64,000 bases of DNA from Bacillota bacterium. Its GTDB lineage: Bacteria > Bacillota > Bacilli > Paenibacillales > NBRC-103111. The stretch spans positions 1 to 64,000 of the forward strand of contig JAEWMH010000103.1 in NCBI GenBank assembly GCA_023393235.1, given 5' to 3'. Of the stretch, positions 34,306-42,794 are shown in pieces (within the stretch, counting starts at the first letter, position 1; every line of letters begins with the position of its first letter). A program made the position numbers and the translations under genes. Below the pieces are notes generated by a model, which saw only the letters and a program-made list of their open reading frames with translations, made no database searches and had not been told where the DNA came from.

Positions 34306-35841
34306 ATGGAAACATGTGAACTGATGATCAAAATAATGAATGCTGAATTCTGGTGGGGAGGGCGTGCGGCGGACGGGTGTAATATGCCTTACGATGATGC
34401 CGCATTGTTCCAAGCCGATCTGAACGCCAACCATGGAGGAAACCAGGCAAGCCCCTTGCTGATCTCCAGCAAAGGAAGATATGTATGGAGTGAGGAGCCG
34501 TTTGCTTATCAGTTTAAGGAAGGAACTCTGTTAGTTACCGGAGATAACGGGCAGAAGCTTCTGACGGGAGAGGGATATGAAACTCTGCGGGGAGTGTACC
34601 GCCATGTTTCCAGAGCGTACTTCCCTCCTATACAGGCCATTCCAGAGGAGCTCCTGTTCACCGCCCCGCAATATAACCTGTGGATTGAGCTGCAATACGA
34701 GCCTACCCAGGAGAAGGTGCTGGAATATGCGAAAAATGTGCTGGCCCATGGCATGCCCCCGGGTGTGCTTATGATTGACGATAACTGGCACGGGCCATAT
34801 GGAACCTGGGTTTTCCATCCGGGAAGGTTTCCCGATCCCAAGGGGATGATGGATGAACTGCATGCCATGGGCTTCAAGGTGATGCTATGGGTATGCCCGT
34901 TTATCAGCCCGGATTCACAGGTGTTCCGCCAACTGGAGCCGTCCGGCGTCCTCTTGAAGGACAAGGCGGGTCAAACCGCTTTGCGTAAGTGGTGGAACGG
35001 GTACAGTGCTGTCTTGGATTGTACGAATCCCGATGCCGTCCGCTGGATTCACGGGCAGTTGGATGTTTTGCAGCATGACTATGGTGTGGATGGCTTCAAG
35101 CTGGATGCCGGAGATGTGGAGTTTTATGCTCCCGGGGATCAGACCTATGTGGAAGGAACAACCCCCAGCGGGCAAAGCGAAGCATGGGCACGAGTCGGGT
35201 TAAAATATAAATTGAACGAGTACCGGGCTTGCTGGAAACTGGCCGGGCAGCCCCTGGCCCAGCGATTAAAGGACAAATGCCATGATTGGCAGGGCAGCGG
35301 ACTTGGAGCGGTGATTCCGGACGGATTGGCCCAGGGATTGCTCGGATATGCCTACACCTGTCCGGATATGATCGGCGGAGGTGAAATCTCCAGCTTCTCC
35401 GGAGCCATACTGGACCAAGAGCTGGTTGTCCGTTCCGCCCAATGCTCGGCTTTGTTCCCGATGATGCAATTTTCTGCTGCTCCGTGGCGGGTTCTGGATC
35501 AGGAGCATGAGCAATATTGTGTGGAGGCGGCACAGCTTCACGCCCGCTTCGGGCACGAAATCCTGGAGCTGGCCAAGCAATCCGCTGTAACCGGGGAACC
35601 TATTCTAGGCCATATGGCTTTTGCGTTCCCTGGAGAGAGGATGGAGACGGTACTGGATCAGTTTATGCTGGGCGACGAAGTGCTGGTGGCGCCTGTACTG
35701 GTCAAGGGGATGAGAAGCAGGACAGTGCAGTTTCCCACAGGCAGATGGGAGGGCGACGACGGAAGTGTGGTGGAGGGGCCGGGAGTAAAGCAGATTGAAG
35801 TCCCGTTAAGGAGGCTTCCCTGGTACAGGAGACGCACATAA
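34306..35841 (+). CDS. glycoside hydrolase family 31
   Basis: Length is 511 aa. TIM-barrel GH31 pattern: VLMIDDNWHGPYGTW near residue 156, WVCPFISPDS, the nucleophile Asp in DGFKLDAGD near 262, and an acid/base candidate in KDKCHDWQGS; then the beta-sandwich GDEVLVAPVL. GH31 covers alpha-glucosidase, alpha-xylosidase and alpha-galactosidase. It is short, with a reduced N-terminal domain, resembling the alpha-galactosidase/alpha-xylosidase groups. No signal peptide. It begins after an AraC-controlled promoter region and is followed by a GH78 gene. Confidence 0.85.
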   Translation: METCELMIKIMNAEFWWGGRAADGCNMPYDDAALFQADLNANHGGNQASPLLISSKGRYVWSEEPFAYQFKEGTLLVTGDNGQKLLTGEGYETLRGVYRHVSRAYFPPIQAIPEELLFTAPQYNLWIELQYEPTQEKVLEYAKNVLAHGMPPGVLMIDDNWHGPYGTWVFHPGRFPDPKGMMDELHAMGFKVMLWVCPFISPDSQVFRQLEPSGVLLKDKAGQTALRKWWNGYSAVLDCTNPDAVRWIHGQLDVLQHDYGVDGFKLDAGDVEFYAPGDQTYVEGTTPSGQSEAWARVGLKYKLNEYRACWKLAGQPLAQRLKDKCHDWQGSGLGAVIPDGLAQGLLGYAYTCPDMIGGGEISSFSGAILDQELVVRSAQCSALFPMMQFSAAPWRVLDQEHEQYCVEAAQLHARFGHEILELAKQSAVTGEPILGHMAFAFPGERMETVLDQFMLGDEVLVAPVLVKGMRSRTVQFPTGRWEGDDGSVVEGPGVKQIEVPLRRLPWYRRRT

Positions 35842-35880
35842 GAAACTGCCTGCTTAAAAAAGGTGTTTACATAACTTGTC

Positions 35881-35899
35881 CCAGATTTGTACAATCTGG
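35881..35899. promoter_or_regulatory. inverted repeat before the GH78 gene
   Basis: CCAGATT-TGTAC-AATCTGG is a 7-bp perfect inverted repeat between GH31 and GH78. It could be a regulator site or a small mRNA hairpin; no direct evidence for either. Confidence 0.35.
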
Positions 35900-35953
35900 A
35901 GTAAAGCTGCATATCGTGTGAAATTGGAACTTAAAGGAGACAGGAGTAAACCT

Positions 35954-37651
35954 ATGGTCCCTTCATGGCAACATCTCAAGATTCAAGAGGAACAGCGCAC
36001 CCGTTATTATGTGAATCCCGTAAGAATGGTCTGGCAGTCGGAGGCATCCGGTGCAGTATTGGAGCGTCCGGAGCTTTTGCTTTCCGGCCGGGATGGCCAA
36101 TCCCTGCTCAGTGCCACTATGGAGCAGACTTGTATCATGCGGCATAAGGGCAGTGCTCCGGCATTCTTGCTGGATTTTGGCACGGAGCTTCATGGCGGTG
36201 TACAGATCTGTATCGTAGGCGGCGATAATAAAACCCGAAGGACAGCAAGGTTCCGTGTCCGTTTCGGGGAATCCGCCATGGAAGCAATGAGTGAACTGGG
36301 CGGAGAGACCAATGCCACCAATAACCATGCGGTGCGGGACGGAGTCTTCGAGGTCAGCTTCATGGGTGCGGAAGAGATCGGGAACAGCGGCTTCCGGTTT
36401 GTGCGCATCGACTTTTTGGATGAGGGACATTTTGTGCAGATGCTCAGTGTTCGTGCTGTTGCCATGATGCATGATGCCGAGTATAAAGGCAGCTTTCGCT
36501 GCAATGATGAACTGCTAAACCGGGTCTGGGACACCGGAGCCTATACGGTTCACTTGAACATGCAGGACTACCTGTGGGACGGAATCAAGCGGGACAGGCT
36601 GGTATGGACCGGAGACATGCACCCGGAAACCTCTACGCTGCAGGCGGTTTTTGGTTATCATGAGGTGGTGCCGCGCAGTCTGGATTTTATCCGGAATGAA
36701 AGCCCTCTGCCGGGCTGGATGACCACCTTTCCCACTTACTCCATCTGGTGGATCCTGGTGCACCACGATTGGTACATGCATAACGGGGATTTAGGCTACT
36801 TGCTGGAACAGCGGGAGTATATGACCGGACTGCTGCGCCAACTGGCCGATTGCATCCGGGAGGACGGGACCGTGAATATCCCGAATCCGTTCCTGGATTG
36901 GCCATCCTCCACCAACCCTGAAGGAGTGCGGGCGGGCGCTCATGCTTTATTTGTTTGGTGTATGGAGGCTGGCGTGAAGCTGTGCGGATGGATGGACGAG
37001 CAGGAAACAGCAGAGCTTTGCCGCCGTTGTGAGAATAAGCTGCGTACGGTAACGCCTGATCACAATAGGAGCAAGCAGGCGGCATCCTTATTAGCATTGG
37101 TCGGGTTGCTCGATCCTGCGGCAGCCAATGAAGAGATTATTGCTCCGGAATCGCCCAAGGGCTATTCCACCTTCTATGGGTACTACATTCTGAAGGCGAG
37201 GGGAGAGGCGGGAGATATCCGGGGCAGTCTGGACAGCATCCGTTCTTATTGGGGCGGTATGCTGTCTCTCGGGGCCACCACCTTCTGGGAGGATTTCGAT
37301 GTAGCGTGGCTGGACAATGCGGCGCGGATCGATGAGCTGACTCCGGTGGGCAAGGTGGATGTGCATGGCGCCTACGGCGGTTATTGCTACCAGGGGTACA
37401 GGCATAGTCTCTGTCATGGCTGGGCATCCGGTCCGACAGCCTGGCTGTCCGAATATGTCCTGGGCATCCGTCCGGTGGAGCCGGGCTGCAAAACTATCCG
37501 GGTTGCACCCCAACTGGGTGACCTGGAATGGGTGGAGGGGACCTTCCCCACCCCTTACGGTATCGTGAAGGTGAAGCATTCGAGGAAGCCGGATGGGACG
37601 GTGCATTCGGAGATTGAAGCGCCGGAGGGGGTAACAGTGCAAAGGGCGTAA
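35954..37651 (+). CDS. GH78 alpha-L-rhamnosidase-like protein
   Basis: Length is 565 aa; ATG 35954 follows GGAGACAGGAG. The (alpha/alpha)6-barrel signature DGIKRDRLVWTGDMHPE near residue 213 matches the GH78 catalytic region, with TFWEDFD near 443 and the SLCHGWASGPTAWL segment near 485. The protein lacks the extra N-terminal beta domains of longer rhamnosidases, and there is no signal peptide. It would remove L-rhamnose from imported rhamnogalacturonan pieces, fitting the pectinases downstream. Co-transcribed with GH31. Confidence 0.82.
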   Translation: MVPSWQHLKIQEEQRTRYYVNPVRMVWQSEASGAVLERPELLLSGRDGQSLLSATMEQTCIMRHKGSAPAFLLDFGTELHGGVQICIVGGDNKTRRTARFRVRFGESAMEAMSELGGETNATNNHAVRDGVFEVSFMGAEEIGNSGFRFVRIDFLDEGHFVQMLSVRAVAMMHDAEYKGSFRCNDELLNRVWDTGAYTVHLNMQDYLWDGIKRDRLVWTGDMHPETSTLQAVFGYHEVVPRSLDFIRNESPLPGWMTTFPTYSIWWILVHHDWYMHNGDLGYLLEQREYMTGLLRQLADCIREDGTVNIPNPFLDWPSSTNPEGVRAGAHALFVWCMEAGVKLCGWMDEQETAELCRRCENKLRTVTPDHNRSKQAASLLALVGLLDPAAANEEIIAPESPKGYSTFYGYYILKARGEAGDIRGSLDSIRSYWGGMLSLGATTFWEDFDVAWLDNAARIDELTPVGKVDVHGAYGGYCYQGYRHSLCHGWASGPTAWLSEYVLGIRPVEPGCKTIRVAPQLGDLEWVEGTFPTPYGIVKVKHSRKPDGTVHSEIEAPEGVTVQRA

Positions 37652-37671
37652 TAGCGGGAGGGGTAACGACG

Positions 37672-37699
37672 AAGCTGCCAAGAGATTGGCGGCTTTTTT
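37672..37699 (+). terminator. Rho-independent terminator
   Basis: AAGCTGCCAA and TTGGCGGCTT form a 10-bp stem with one G-T type mismatch, a GAGA loop and six T. It ends the GH31-GH78 unit. Confidence 0.85.
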
Positions 37700-38020
37700 G
37701 CCTTTTCCAATTATGCGGACAGTAGAGCCGTTAATTGGCTCCAAACCTCCTGATTCGCGGCGTTTTGTTGGATATAGCGTCAAGGGATCGTCGGTCCGTA
37801 ACGAGATTAGCGGCTGTCCTTCAACGGGCTTGAAGGCCATAGCAATGGAGTCCACCACCTCTGCCAACCAATTGCAACCCATATGCTTCAGATAACCTCC
37901 TTCCAAAAAAACGGCAAAGGTGTTGCCAGGATTATATCCTGCCAGGCTGTCCCGCTTTATAATCAAAACGGAAAAATCCCAGGTTATAGGAGGGGAGGGG
38001 GTTGATGAAAGCAACGGGAC
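37700..38020 (-). pseudogene. possible gene remnant in the gap before the pectinesterase gene
   Basis: On the minus strand this gap reads without stops and has protein-like sequence (FAVFLEGGYLKHMGCNWLAE, EVVDSIAMAFKPVEGQ). There is no credible start codon with a ribosome site, and the frame runs on into antisense of the GH78 gene. It may be a fragment of a lost gene, or chance. Family not recognised. The rest of the 460-base gap holds only the terminator at 37672. Confidence 0.3.
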
Positions 38021-38113
38021 CGGCATCATCGGACGCAGCATGAAAGGACCGCCCGGATCCGGCTGGCGGGGATGTGGCAACGGAAGGATTTTATAATGTT
38101 AGGGGAGACGCAT

Positions 38114-41100
38114 ATGAACAAACGGTCCAAATCGTTTTTATGCCAGCTGCTGGCGCTGGTGTTGCTGGCAGCTTCATTATTTAACCCGGTCAGCGCGGGT
38201 GTGCTTGCGGCAGGAGACACGGCCAACAGCCGGAAAACGGATGTTTGGGACTTTGGCGGTGTGGAAGCAGTCGGCAGCCAATACACAAACCATTTGACAG
38301 TCGCTACACTTAACGGCTTGACCGGCAACGTCCAATCCGGTTGGTTTAAGACCAACACCACCATCGGGGATCTGACGGTGGTGACACCGGGAAATTACCA
38401 CCGGCTCTACTATAGCGGTCTCTTGAGCTATGGAAGTGCAACCTCCAAAACCTTCCCGGATGGTTATACCAACACCGGCTCCATCTACAGTGCCGGTACA
38501 GGTGATGACACAGGCAAATATATCCGGATCGACAATGTGCAGGCAGGCGATATCATTACCCTTTACGGGTTTTGCACCAATACCTCCGGGACGGAGAAGC
38601 CGCTTGTGAATTTTGCCTTAACCAGCCAAGCGACTGGGACAACGATTTTGAAAAACTCCGATATCGTAACCGGCAACGGGGACATTTTTACATTTGCCGC
38701 TACAGAATCGGGGACACTCAAGATTTACTTCACGAATACCGGCAGCTACAAGCCCAACGTAGCCCGCATCATCCGGACACCCGGAGTCCACGTGAACGGC
38801 ATGCTTAACCTCAATGGGTATGCGCTTACAACACATGAGCTGGTTTTCCAGAACCAGCAAACAGCCGGTATCCATGCTGCTGTGCTGAACCAGGACGGTT
38901 CCTTTGATGTAACGCTGCCTGCGGGCTACACCTATCTGGCGGCAATCCTTAACGTAAGCCCGGAATATACCATTTCCGACCAGTCCAAAACAGTGGTTAC
39001 CACGCTTGCAGACATTCCTGCAGGAATCGGAAACATCACATTAGATGTGACTCAAATCCCGATGGCCAAGGTTAGCGGTTCCTTAACGGGCTTCGAAAGC
39101 GGCTATGCTCTCAGCAATTTGAAGGTGACCTTGACACCTCCTGATGAAAGTCTTGCCCCTGTTGTGGAAGCAGCGGTAGATAAGCAGGCTCTGACCTATT
39201 CGGCGAATGTGAGGGCTGGACTTCCCTATATCCTCACCATCTCCGGGGTGAATGACTACAACCTCACCGGAGGCGGCCATGTCCAAATTACCGCGGATAC
39301 CACACAGGATATTACCGTCACCAAGAAGCCAATCCACACGGCAAACGGGACATTTGTTGGCCTGCCTGCGGCCGTAACCGTTTCTAGCGTTGCTTTTTCC
39401 CATGTAGAGGATGGCTATGTTTACTCTGGTACGGTTCAAAATGGTCGTTATGCTGCCAACCTCCGGGACGGCGCATATGCAGTGAAGGCGGTTACTTCTG
39501 ATCCGGCGTATACCACGGTAGGCCATGTAGTGGTCAACGGGGGTAATGCCGTGAAGGACATCAAGTTCTCCTCGTCTACACCACTGCCGGCCCTGCCTCT
39601 GGCCAAGGACTTGTATGTGGGGGATTCCTCCAAGGGAAATAACTTTCCCACTGTAAAAGATGCACTTGCCGCCGCTGCCCGGATGAATCCCGCAAGCGAG
39701 CAGGAGCGGATTACCATCCACATAACTCCGGGCGTATACCGTGCCCAGCTGAAAATTGAAACGCCCTACATCAGCCTGGTAAATGCCGCGCCGCAGCAAG
39801 GTGAAGTGAAAATCACCTGGTATTACGGTGTGGGGTACGTATATTACAGTGCCAATAAAGGCTATTACAGCGAGGACCACGCCTTCGATAAATTCCTGAA
39901 GAGCGGAGTGGAAAAATGGGGACCTACTGTATATGTCACTTCCAAGGCGACCGGCTTCCGGGCGGAGAATATCGTCTTCGAAAACTCCTTTAACAAGTAC
40001 ATCACTCAGGAGGAGATCGATGACGGCGTTCAGGTTGACCCGGTTTCTCCCACCAATACAACCGTCAGAACCATGGCCTTGGTCGCCACCTCCAGAGGAG
40101 CGACAGAGAGAGCGGCGGCTATCGCCATTGAAGCCGACCGCACCGAGTTCTACAAGAGCAAATTCCTCTCCAATCAGGATACCTTGTATACCGGAGCTGT
40201 CCGCATCTACTTCAAGGATAGCTTTATCGAAGGAAACACGGACTATATTTTTGGCGACGGCAATGTGGTGTTCGATAACTGCATTCTGAATTTCGCCGGG
40301 TACAGCGACCAGGATTCGTCGGGGTATATTACTGCGGCAAGCACAGACCCCTCCCGCATGGGATATCTGTTCCGCGACAGCACCATCACGGGAACCAGCC
40401 ACGGCAGCTTCAAGGCCCAGGGTTTCTTCGGGCGGCCGTGGAGAACCAATGCCGGAGCCAAGTTCCTGGACTCCAAGCTCCAGGATCCTTCCGTGATTGT
40501 CCCCCAGGGGTGGACGGGAATGAGCAGCAATACACCGGAAAACGCGCGTTTCTATGAATACAACACCACCTATAACGGCGCCCCGGCAGATACCTCCGGC
40601 AGAAGCCGATATGTGCTCAGCCCGGAAGCGGCGGTAACCGATGTGCGGCAATATTTCGGCAGTGACTGGACCCCGGTTTATTATACCGAAGGGAATGTGA
40701 CGGCACCTGTATTGAATCCGGATATCATAACGAACCAAAACCAGGCCATACTCAATTGGCAGCCGGCCCAATCCACTATCGGATCCGTGATGTATGCCGT
40801 GTACCGGGACGGGCAAAAGGTTGGCACCACCACCGAAACCGCTTATACCGTAGGCAATTTGGCTCCCGCTACCACCTACAGCTTTCAGGTGACCGCCTTG
40901 AATACGGCAGGCAATACGGCGGCAAGCTCCGCGGTGCAGGCTACCACCGAACCGCTCCTTGGCCCTCCGGCTGCACCGGTGATTACCGCCACTGCAGGTG
41001 ACAGCGCTGCTACCGTCAACTGGGGCACAGTAACAGGCGCCACCTACTACACCGTAAAAGGGATGCAAATTGGACAGACAGTTTATGACATGGTGTACAG

Positions 41101-42772
41101 CATTGCAGGGGCGACGGTAACCTCTTACACCTACTCCAATCTGATAAACGGGACTCCGTATCAGTTTGTGGTCACGGCCTCAAACGCATATGGGGAAAGC
41201 GCCAATTCCAATGCCGTGGAAGTTACCCCCGGGCAAAAGAACAACATGGTCTTCCAGCCCGGGGATTTCACCGGAGTGGACATTGGAGATCCGAATACAG
41301 CCGGCTACTCCAGCTTTCATGATGATACCAATGTGTTCACCCTTACCGGCTCCGGCACAGGCATCAACAAAGCAGCCAACGGCCGGGATCAAATCTACAT
41401 GAAGGCGGTCAAGCTGACAGGGGATTATTCCATCAGCGCCAAAGCCACCTATAACAGCGGGCTGTTCGGACATATGGCTTTGACTATCCGGGAGAGCCTG
41501 GACCCCAGCAGCTATCACTATACCCAGGCTGCGACCAGCACCGGCGGCAGAAAAATGTTCCGTTATACCGGTTCCTCCAACGGCTCCAATACACCGATGC
41601 TTTTGAACGGAACCGCCTATTTAAAAATCACCAAAACCGGCGACAAGATTGTCTCGATTCTCAGCGCCAATCCCATACCGGAGACTCCGGTTAGCTCAGA
41701 GACCTTGTCCATTTCCACAGCCACGGCCAAGGAGCTGGGACTGGACGCCAACGGGAATCCCAAGGAGCTTTACGCAGGTCTGATGGTCAGCTCCGGCAAT
41801 GCCTCCTCATCCATGACCGCCCGCTTTGAGGATGTCCGGATTGTCATGGCAGATGGTACGGTGGTATTCGATTCCAATGCAGGCAAGCCGGTAGCACCGA
41901 AGAATGTAGCCTCCAAACCCTACGATAAGAGTGCGCTGATCTCTTGGGCTCCGCTCTCAACGGCCACCTCGTATACCGTGAAACAAAGCACCAGCGCCAA
42001 CGGTCCGTTCACGGAAGCGCAAACTGTCAGCGGTTCGGTGTATCAGGCGATGATTTCTGGTTTGGAAAACGGAAAAACCTACTACTTTGCGGTGACCGCC
42101 AGCAATGCCAGCGGGGAGGGGGTTGCTTCCGAGATCGTGAGCGTTGTTCCATCCGCGGCTGCCGTCATGCCTCCGGTAATCACCATGACATCGTCTGCAC
42201 CTGCAAGCCAGGTATTCAGCGCATTGGTGCCGGTTAGCGGTTCGGTAGACAAAGACAGCACACTGACTATCACCAATAACGGGAGCATTGTGAAGCCCGA
42301 TGGAATCCGCGACAGCCTCCTTTTGCCGGCAAACGGAAGTTTCAGTACAACCCTGGTTTTGAATGAGGGTGTGAACGAAATCGAGATTAAGGCGGTGGAC
42401 ACCTACGACAATATGTCCAGTGTCAAGTACACGGTAACGTATACGTACAAAGCGGCGCAGATCGGTTTTTACCAGGCCGACGGGCAAGCGGCAGCAGGGC
42501 TGAATGCGGGAGAGGAGCTTGTGGTAAAGGCAGCGGTAGAAAACTATATCGCCTCCGCACGGGACGTTGTGCTGGTAATCGGTCTTTACGATGAGCATAA
42601 CAATCTGGTGAAATGGATATTCAGCGCTGAAACCCTGGCTAACGGAGTGTCCGACACCCTTTATGCCAAACTGCGGCTGCCGGAGGAAGTGGCCGGATAC
42701 ACGGTCAAAGCGTATATCTGGGACAATGTTTCCGCTGCGCATCCCTTATCCGATGTTTTTGAACTGAAGTAA
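38114..42772 (+). CDS. secreted multidomain pectin methylesterase (CE8)
   Basis: Length is 1552 aa. ATG 38114 follows GGGGAG and starts a signal peptide (cleavage near residue 32). Order: a beta-rich module (WDFGGVEAVGSQY, about 40-230), linker modules, the CE8 beta-helix (about 495-850) with the catalytic Asp in QDTLYT (688) and in GNTDYIFGDG (707-716) and Arg in GRPWR (773-777), two Fn3 domains (about 860-1045), a DUF1349-like beta-sandwich (about 1050-1250), a third Fn3, an Ig-like domain and a C-terminal beta domain. It demethylates homogalacturonan outside the cell, preparing it for the pectate lyase encoded 22 bases downstream. Such long tails usually bind substrate or wall. Confidence 0.9.
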   Translation: MNKRSKSFLCQLLALVLLAASLFNPVSAGVLAAGDTANSRKTDVWDFGGVEAVGSQYTNHLTVATLNGLTGNVQSGWFKTNTTIGDLTVVTPGNYHRLYYSGLLSYGSATSKTFPDGYTNTGSIYSAGTGDDTGKYIRIDNVQAGDIITLYGFCTNTSGTEKPLVNFALTSQATGTTILKNSDIVTGNGDIFTFAATESGTLKIYFTNTGSYKPNVARIIRTPGVHVNGMLNLNGYALTTHELVFQNQQTAGIHAAVLNQDGSFDVTLPAGYTYLAAILNVSPEYTISDQSKTVVTTLADIPAGIGNITLDVTQIPMAKVSGSLTGFESGYALSNLKVTLTPPDESLAPVVEAAVDKQALTYSANVRAGLPYILTISGVNDYNLTGGGHVQITADTTQDITVTKKPIHTANGTFVGLPAAVTVSSVAFSHVEDGYVYSGTVQNGRYAANLRDGAYAVKAVTSDPAYTTVGHVVVNGGNAVKDIKFSSSTPLPALPLAKDLYVGDSSKGNNFPTVKDALAAAARMNPASEQERITIHITPGVYRAQLKIETPYISLVNAAPQQGEVKITWYYGVGYVYYSANKGYYSEDHAFDKFLKSGVEKWGPTVYVTSKATGFRAENIVFENSFNKYITQEEIDDGVQVDPVSPTNTTVRTMALVATSRGATERAAAIAIEADRTEFYKSKFLSNQDTLYTGAVRIYFKDSFIEGNTDYIFGDGNVVFDNCILNFAGYSDQDSSGYITAASTDPSRMGYLFRDSTITGTSHGSFKAQGFFGRPWRTNAGAKFLDSKLQDPSVIVPQGWTGMSSNTPENARFYEYNTTYNGAPADTSGRSRYVLSPEAAVTDVRQYFGSDWTPVYYTEGNVTAPVLNPDIITNQNQAILNWQPAQSTIGSVMYAVYRDGQKVGTTTETAYTVGNLAPATTYSFQVTALNTAGNTAASSAVQATTEPLLGPPAAPVITATAGDSAATVNWGTVTGATYYTVKGMQIGQTVYDMVYSIAGATVTSYTYSNLINGTPYQFVVTASNAYGESANSNAVEVTPGQKNNMVFQPGDFTGVDIGDPNTAGYSSFHDDTNVFTLTGSGTGINKAANGRDQIYMKAVKLTGDYSISAKATYNSGLFGHMALTIRESLDPSSYHYTQAATSTGGRKMFRYTGSSNGSNTPMLLNGTAYLKITKTGDKIVSILSANPIPETPVSSETLSISTATAKELGLDANGNPKELYAGLMVSSGNASSSMTARFEDVRIVMADGTVVFDSNAGKPVAPKNVASKPYDKSALISWAPLSTATSYTVKQSTSANGPFTEAQTVSGSVYQAMISGLENGKTYYFAVTASNASGEGVASEIVSVVPSAAAVMPPVITMTSSAPASQVFSALVPVSGSVDKDSTLTITNNGSIVKPDGIRDSLLLPANGSFSTTLVLNEGVNEIEIKAVDTYDNMSSVKYTVTYTYKAAQIGFYQADGQAAAGLNAGEELVVKAAVENYIASARDVVLVIGLYDEHNNLVKWIFSAETLANGVSDTLYAKLRLPEEVAGYTVKAYIWDNVSAAHPLSDVFELK

Positions 42773-42794
42773 GGCATATTCCAGGAGGATCCTT

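Noticed and set aside
37091..38080. 329-codon minus-strand frame across the GH78 3' end
   Set aside because: The part over the GH78 gene is a shadow. Only the part in the gap is kept, as a low-confidence remnant.
38092..38097. TATAAT as promoter of the pectinesterase gene
   Set aside because: It is only 16 bases before the start codon, and no matching -35 is seen; transcription would begin inside the ribosome-binding site.
39083..41068. 661-codon open frame antisense to the pectinesterase gene
   Set aside because: It mirrors a strong, motif-bearing gene in GC-rich sequence; it has no ribosome site and its composition is that of a shadow frame.
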